Positions 59,542 through 64,000 of a stretch of 64,000 bases of DNA are shown here, one piece after another. The position numbers and the translations under genes are program-made. Position 1 is the stretch's first letter; every line of letters starts with the position of its first letter. Source of the DNA: Rhododendron vialii (Eukaryota > Streptophyta > Magnoliopsida > Ericales > Ericaceae); NCBI RefSeq assembly GCF_030253575.1, contig NC_080560.1, positions 39,417,001-39,481,000 on the forward strand, read 5' to 3'. Under the pieces are notes generated by a model. The model saw only the letters and a program-made list of their open reading frames with translations. It was not told where the DNA came from and made no database searches.

Positions 59542-60609
59542 GAAGAGGAGAACCTTGAGCTTTTCAATAAATTTAACTCAGTTGATAGTGATAATGGTGA
59601 AGCAAGGCTGGATGCTTTTCCTAGTATAAAATCTTTCAAATCTTATGCTCAAACTGTTAAAGGTGGTGGCGTGGGGACGGGGACAGAGAAGGTTTTAGAC
59701 AGCAGTATTGATCATGTGAGTCGAAGGGTATCTTTAAATGTCACTGGTAATGGATGGCTATATCGTAGTGCGGTAGCAAAGTTACACAAATTAATCTCAA
59801 TTGATAATTTGAAGGTCCAGATGGCAAGAATGAGCTTAGTTAATATTGATGTTAAGGCAATAGGTGGTAGGTCTGTGATTTTAACTTGTCCAAGCAAAGA
59901 AGAAATGGAGAAAATGGTTAAAGAAAACTGCTTTCAAAGGTGGTTCTCTGAAACTAAACCATGGGATGGTCAAGCGGTGCACGTTGAAAGATTTGTGTGG
60001 TTATGTTGTTATGGAATTCCACTCAATGGATGGAGTAATAATCCTTTCAAATCTATTGGAGAATTATGGGCTCTTTTATATCTACGAATGAATTGACATT
60101 GAAGATGACATCTTTTGTTAAGGCTAAAATTCTTATCGCCACTAGTATTTTCAAGGAAATTGACGAGTGGATTATCGTTGATGTCGAAGGAAAGAGCAAC
60201 AAAGTTAAGGTGATGGAAGAACCATGCGACCAACCTCATGAAGCGGAGAAAAAAATTCCTAATACAAGCCTAGATTTTTCCTCAAATTCAGAAGAAGAAT
60301 CAGAGGAGGAGGATAGTGATGAGGTGGAAGAAATAGTGGTTGATGCTGACACGGGGACGAAAGAGAATGGCAAACAAAAAGAAGTAGTTGATGAAAGGAA
60401 TTCGGAAAAGGACAAGAATTTGGTGTCGCGAGTTAGCGAAACAAATGGGTCCTCATTCGATGTGGAGCTTAATCATGCCAAGCTTAATTGTCACACCCCG
60501 CCCCTGCGCACGGCGCCCTATGCAGGCTCGAGCAGGTGCGGCCATGTGCCCACGACGATCACATCCATCTTTGTACAATATTGTCTGCTTTAGGTGCCTA
60601 AAGACCGTA

Positions 60610-60672
60610 GACTTCCCAGTATGGTCACCCATCCCTGGACTACCCCAGGATGAGCAAGCTTAACTGTGAAGT
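60610..60672 (-). other. 5S-rRNA-like segment in the downstream LTR of the TRIM
   Basis: On the minus strand it reads 'acttcacagttaagcttgct', then 'tagtccagggatgggtgacc' and CTGGGAAGTC. This corresponds to 5S rRNA from its A box (AGTTAAGC.TGCT) to its C box (GGATGGGTGACC..CTGGGAAG). It is part of the element, not a 5S gene. Confidence 0.8.
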
Positions 60673-61033
60673 CCCTACGTTCTTTGGTCCGCCCTCACGA
60701 CTTTAAAAGGTATTGTACAAGTAGGATGGATCATTCATTATAAATTGTGACCTGCCCCCCCCCCCCCTCAACCGGCGAGTAGGCTGTCACAATCTACCCC
60801 TTTAGAGGTGTAGCGTCCTCGTTACACAGTGCCCAGCAACCCTCCTCTGGGGTCCGAGGCAGCAAAGCACATCCTACTCACCACTTTGCCCAGGGTTGAG
60901 CTTTGAAACCACCTGTCATGCCCCGCCCTTGCGCACGGCGCCCTATGCGGGCCCAAGCCGGTGCGGCCACGTGCCCACGACGATCCCATCCATCTTTGTA
61001 CAATATTGTCCGCTTTAGGCGCCCAAAGACCGT

Positions 61034-61096
61034 AGACTTCCTAGAAGGGTCACCCATCCCTGGACTACCCCAGGATGAGCACGTTTAACAGTGAAA
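61034..61096 (-). other. 5S-rRNA-like segment in the upstream LTR of the TRIM
   Basis: Same segment as in the other LTR, slightly more diverged ('tttcactgttaaacgtgctc', GGATGGGTGACC, CTAGGAAGTC). Confidence 0.75.
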
Positions 61097-62148
61097 TCCC
61101 TAAGTTCTTTGGCCCGCCGTCACATCTTTAAAAAATCTTGTACAAGTAGGATGGATCATTCCTTATAAATTGTGACCTGCCCCCCCTCAACCGGCGAGTA
61201 GGTTGTCACATTAATACACCCCAAAGGAGTGGATCCCATTATGAAAACTCCTTGGCAATCGGCGGGCCTAAACCTAACCTCAATGAGGTTAATCTTGATG
61301 GAGAAAATTTGGTTGTTGCTGACTTTGAACCCTCGGAGCCTATTCTGGATAATGGGGATGACGACATTATTGTGGATGATACAACCCAAACCTTGGATAA
61401 TGTTGGTGTTGCAGAGTTTGACAATCTTTCAGAAGTGGGTTTTATAAATAATGAGGATGTGGTTGATTCTAATATCTAGCTAGCAGAAGTCGATTGAACA
61501 CATCTTAGGCATTTCAAAAATCAAGAAGAAAGGCAGAAAAAGAAGCAAAGTTGTGTTCTATTTAGATCTGCTGTTGCAGCTGCTGCTTTACCAATTTCTT
61601 CTGAAGGGATCAACAAGACTTACCTTGATGACGCTCAGACTATTTGGGAGGTAAACAAGATCCTGGGCCTTAGTTGCATGGGCGATGAGAATGATGTTAT
61701 TCGAAGAATCGCGATTATGGAAGCCGAAGATGAGGAACGGGCAAAGGGTCATGCTTCTCATCCATTGATTGGCTCTTAGGTGTCTTTTTGGGTGTTGCTT
61801 GAATTATTAGGCTTTGGGTGGGTGTTTCTTTTTTGGATCTTTGGATGTATCTTTTTAGGGTGTTGTTTTGGGTCTTTGGATGTATTTCTTTTGGGGGGTT
61901 ATTTTGGGTCTTAGGCGAGTCTATTTGGGATGGATGGTGTTCTGTCATTGTTGGCTTCTTGCCAACTTTTGGTTTGTTTTTCCCTCCCTTTGGGTTCTTC
62001 TCAGCATATGATTGCTGGAGTTTGTTGTTTCCCCATGTGGGTTTTTCTTTTTCTTCGGCTTGATAGGGTCCTTTTAATCTTTGCAATTTGTTTTCAAAGA
62101 TTAATAAAAAAAAATTCACCTTTCAAAAAAAAAAAAAAGCGAAGAGGA

Positions 62149-63108
62149 AAATAGAAAACAAAATAAGGATCAATTAAATCGTAGGTTAAGAGATTATAAA
62201 ATCTCCAGTAGATAATAAACGGTAAGATTTTATTTTATTTATTAGAATTGAGGTTTTTTTATTTATTAGAATTAAGATTTTATTTTATCATAGCTCGAAA
62301 CTTGACATGGCATGCACTTTACAACACAAGAGTGCCAATACTAGTAGGGCTGGCCCAAGAGTTTTTAGTACCCAAGGCCTAATAAAAAAAATGTGCTCTT
62401 AAAGAGTTAATATTTAACAATTTTTACAACAACAATCACAATGCGAGAAAGTCAAACTAATATAAAGTTCTACTAATTATTACATACAAACACAAAATAC
62501 GAGATCGTCAAATTTTTGAGTTGGGTTTATGGGGGGAAACGATTTTGGGAGGTGTTATTCAGTGGTTTGGGAGAATGATTTTGGGGATTTAGTGGGTTAG
62601 ACATTTGGGCTTATGTTATGGTGGGTTGGGCTAACTCATAACCTCTAATTGGGCATTTTTTTCATTCTATTGAGCTTAAAAAGAGTCTTACTTAAATTCA
62701 AATAGTGAAAATATTGAAATGCCCTTAAAAATTAAAATTTTTGGGATGCCCAAGGCCCAGATCTCGTGGGCCTTGGGGTTGGGCTGGCCTTGAATACTAG
62801 GAAACTCAAAGAAAAATATTTAATAATCTTGGTGTATATTTTTTTCCCTCACATAACATGCTGGGACCCACATGTAGGCCTTATATGTTATGTGAGAGGA
62901 GAGAGTTTACGCAGAGTGTACTCAATAATTACTCACTCCCCTAATTTGAATCCAACTAGGTTTCATGCATTCAAATGACAAAAGAGAAAGAGAAAAACAC
63001 GTATAAGGTATACATAAGAAGAGAGCTTCTAGGGCACAAAGTCTTTAGTCCTCTACAGTCTCCGCAGATAGATCTTTCCATTCTTTGATTGATTCCTAGT
63101 TATCAAAA
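62149..63108. promoter_or_regulatory. Upstream region of the NHL gene
   Basis: No other gene is seen. An inverted repeat, CCTCACATAACAT against ATGTTATGTGAGAGG, lies at about 62848-62903. A TATAAGG at about 63003 is a possible TATA box roughly 105 bases before the start codon. The farther part is AT-rich with a 'gtgggcc' rich repeat remnant near 62340-62790. Confidence 0.4.
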
Positions 63109-63891
63109 ATGGAAAATCAGAAAGAAGAACCAGTAATGGGCTACCCAGCACCAGCAGGATTTCTCCGTCCATCGCTAATAAACAACGCTCCACGCCGAGC
63201 ACATCCTCCAGCCGCGGCCACCACCGCCACCAACACAAGCGCAGCCAATCCTTCTCTGGCGCAACCGGTTGACCATGCCCAAGTCCAGCGTTTGGGCCGC
63301 AGTGGGAAGGCTTCCTGTTGCTTTATTGGGGTGCTGTTATTCGTTGTTGCGTGGAGATCTTTAAGCGATCCATCACCGGAGTTCAAAATCTCCTCGCTCT
63401 CGGTTTCTCCCTTCAACTCCTCCTCCTCCCCCTCTATCCTAAAAGCCAATTGGAACATCACTTTCTCCATCAGAAACCCGAACTACTTCTCCCAGATCTC
63501 TTACGAGCAACTCCAGGTATCCGTTTCATACCATGGAGTTCCTGTCTCAACCGCATCAGTCGCTCCTTTCTATCAATTTGGGAGATTATCAATCGGGATG
63601 CACAAGAGATTTCTGGAAGTGATCAATATGGAGGCCTTGTCGTCTGCTGATAATGACGTCGTTAGTAGCATGGACAGAGATTTCCAGCAGGATGGGGGCG
63701 CCGTGAACTTTACCGTTGCTGTGGATGGTACAGTCAGAGTTGATTTGTACGAGGGAGGATACCGGCGCCCCATGACGGTTTCTTGCAATAACGTGATGGT
63801 GGGACTTTCCGGTAACAAGACCGCTGCGGGTGCACTGCTCGGTGGATCGAGGAAATGCAAGGTCCATGTTAATTTCGATGGATGGGCATAG
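63109..63891 (+). CDS. NDR1/HIN1-like (NHL) LEA2-domain membrane protein
   Basis: A single uninterrupted frame of 260 aa. Residues 1-66 are a Pro/Ala/Thr-rich cytosolic head, 68-82 (ASCCFIGVLLFVVAW) a short membrane span, and about 105-235 an LEA2 domain with NWNITFSIRNPNYFSQISYE, the NPN motif of the family, and YRRPMTVSCNNVMVG. Several N-x-S/T sites (for example NIT at 115) lie on the presumed outer side. NHL proteins sit at the plasma membrane, and some (NDR1, NHL3) act in defence; the role here is not determined. Two broken partial copies lie 3-7 kb upstream. The ATG at 63109 follows TATCAAAA and is the first in frame. The membrane span is short, so anchoring strength is uncertain. Confidence 0.88.
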   Translation: MENQKEEPVMGYPAPAGFLRPSLINNAPRRAHPPAAATTATNTSAANPSLAQPVDHAQVQRLGRSGKASCCFIGVLLFVVAWRSLSDPSPEFKISSLSVSPFNSSSSPSILKANWNITFSIRNPNYFSQISYEQLQVSVSYHGVPVSTASVAPFYQFGRLSIGMHKRFLEVINMEALSSADNDVVSSMDRDFQQDGGAVNFTVAVDGTVRVDLYEGGYRRPMTVSCNNVMVGLSGNKTAAGALLGGSRKCKVHVNFDGWA

Positions 63892-64000
63892 ACTCCTGTG
63901 ATATCACGTGACGGTATTACTACTGTACGCGACATTACTATTATTATTTCTACATAGCAGATAGCTAGGATGCATTTATAGCCTTTTTAGTTACAGAGAA

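Larger units (their letters stand above)
60489..61210 (-). mobile_element. Cassandra-like TRIM retrotransposon, complete
   Basis: Two LTRs (61210-60914 and 60791-60489 in minus orientation, 297 and 303 bases) begin TGTGACA and end TGACA. They flank only 122 internal bases. Directly after the upstream LTR, TGGTTTCAAAGC resembles the initiator-Met-tRNA primer site TGGTATCAGAGC; AAAGGGGTAGA precedes the other LTR as a polypurine tract. TTAAT flanks both ends (60484-60488 and 61211-61215). Each LTR contains sequence resembling 5S rRNA, the hallmark of Cassandra TRIMs. It encodes no protein and would need another element's enzymes. Confidence 0.9.
59550..62138 (+). mobile_element. Non-LTR (LINE) ORF1-type fragment with 3' tail
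   Basis: Frames carry a plant LINE ORF1 pattern: SYAQTVKGGG, VNIDVKAIGGRSVILTCPSK, HVERFVWLCCYGIPLNGW and, after a frame change at about 60070 consistent with loss of one G, FVKAKILIATSIFKEIDEW, then a highly acidic region. The reading frame continues beyond the nested TRIM at 61211 to a stop near 61479, and further ORF1-like sequence runs in another frame to about 61780. It ends with a 3' UTR-like region and an A-run at 62125-62138. GAAGAGGA at 59542-59549 and 62141-62148 may be the target duplication. ORF2 (endonuclease/reverse transcriptase) is absent. Confidence 0.7.

Noticed and set aside
60603..61100. Functional 5S rRNA genes
   Set aside because: The 5S-like segments are partial, diverged, and located in both LTRs of a TRIM element.
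61818..62154. Hydrophobic Phe/Gly-rich frames near 61.8-62.1 kb
   Set aside because: They are low-complexity translations of a T/G-rich LINE 3' untranslated region just before its A-run.

Overview
The window is nuclear DNA from a flowering plant, probably a eudicot. The evidence is short GT-AG introns, plant-only gene families (STP sugar transporters, a phytocyanin, an NHL/LEA2 protein, a KMS/VMP1 protein), AT-rich intergenic DNA, and plant retroelements including a Cassandra-like TRIM whose LTRs carry 5S-rRNA-like sequence. The species cannot be named from sequence alone.

Layout. (1) 1-10 kb: two tandem, same-strand sugar transport protein (STP) genes, each with four exons (2144-4123 and 6019-9859). 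They share intron positions and are clearly duplicates. The second has a much longer intron 3 that holds nested inverted-repeat transposons. (2) 11.2-16 kb: a two-exon phytocyanin on the minus strand with a 4.24-kb intron full of repeats. (3) 17-21 kb: retroposon with a 17-bp target duplication, a perfect 58-bp-arm palindrome, and a 945-bp solo LTR with target duplication ATGGC. (4) 22-29.3 kb: a five-exon STP13 orthologue on the minus strand, with a promoter containing TATA, a GA repeat, TTGAC (W-box) cores and G-boxes. (5) 29.9-38.6 kb: no host gene seen; a PIF/Harbinger derivative, MITEs and a SINE with target duplication. (6) 39.0-46.5 kb: an eight-exon KMS/VMP1-like VTT-domain gene on the minus strand; its first intron appears to use a GC donor beside a CT repeat. 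(7) 47-55 kb: MITEs, microsatellites and a 1.4-kb element with long inverted ends. (8) 56-64 kb: an intact intronless NHL/LEA2 gene (63109-63891), preceded by two decayed partial copies. These are interrupted by a 2352-bp solo LTR and followed by a LINE-like ORF1 fragment, which itself holds the Cassandra-like TRIM.

Functional theme. Three proton/hexose symporters from two STP lineages lie within about 27 kb. The STP13 copy and the first tandem copy keep the C-terminal Thr equivalent to AtSTP13 Thr485, the BAK1 phosphosite; the second tandem copy has Val. Most of the remaining DNA is transposon-derived, and several boundaries are fixed by target-site duplications visible in the sequence. Exon coordinates come from reading splice sites and reading frames by eye. 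No transcript evidence was available.
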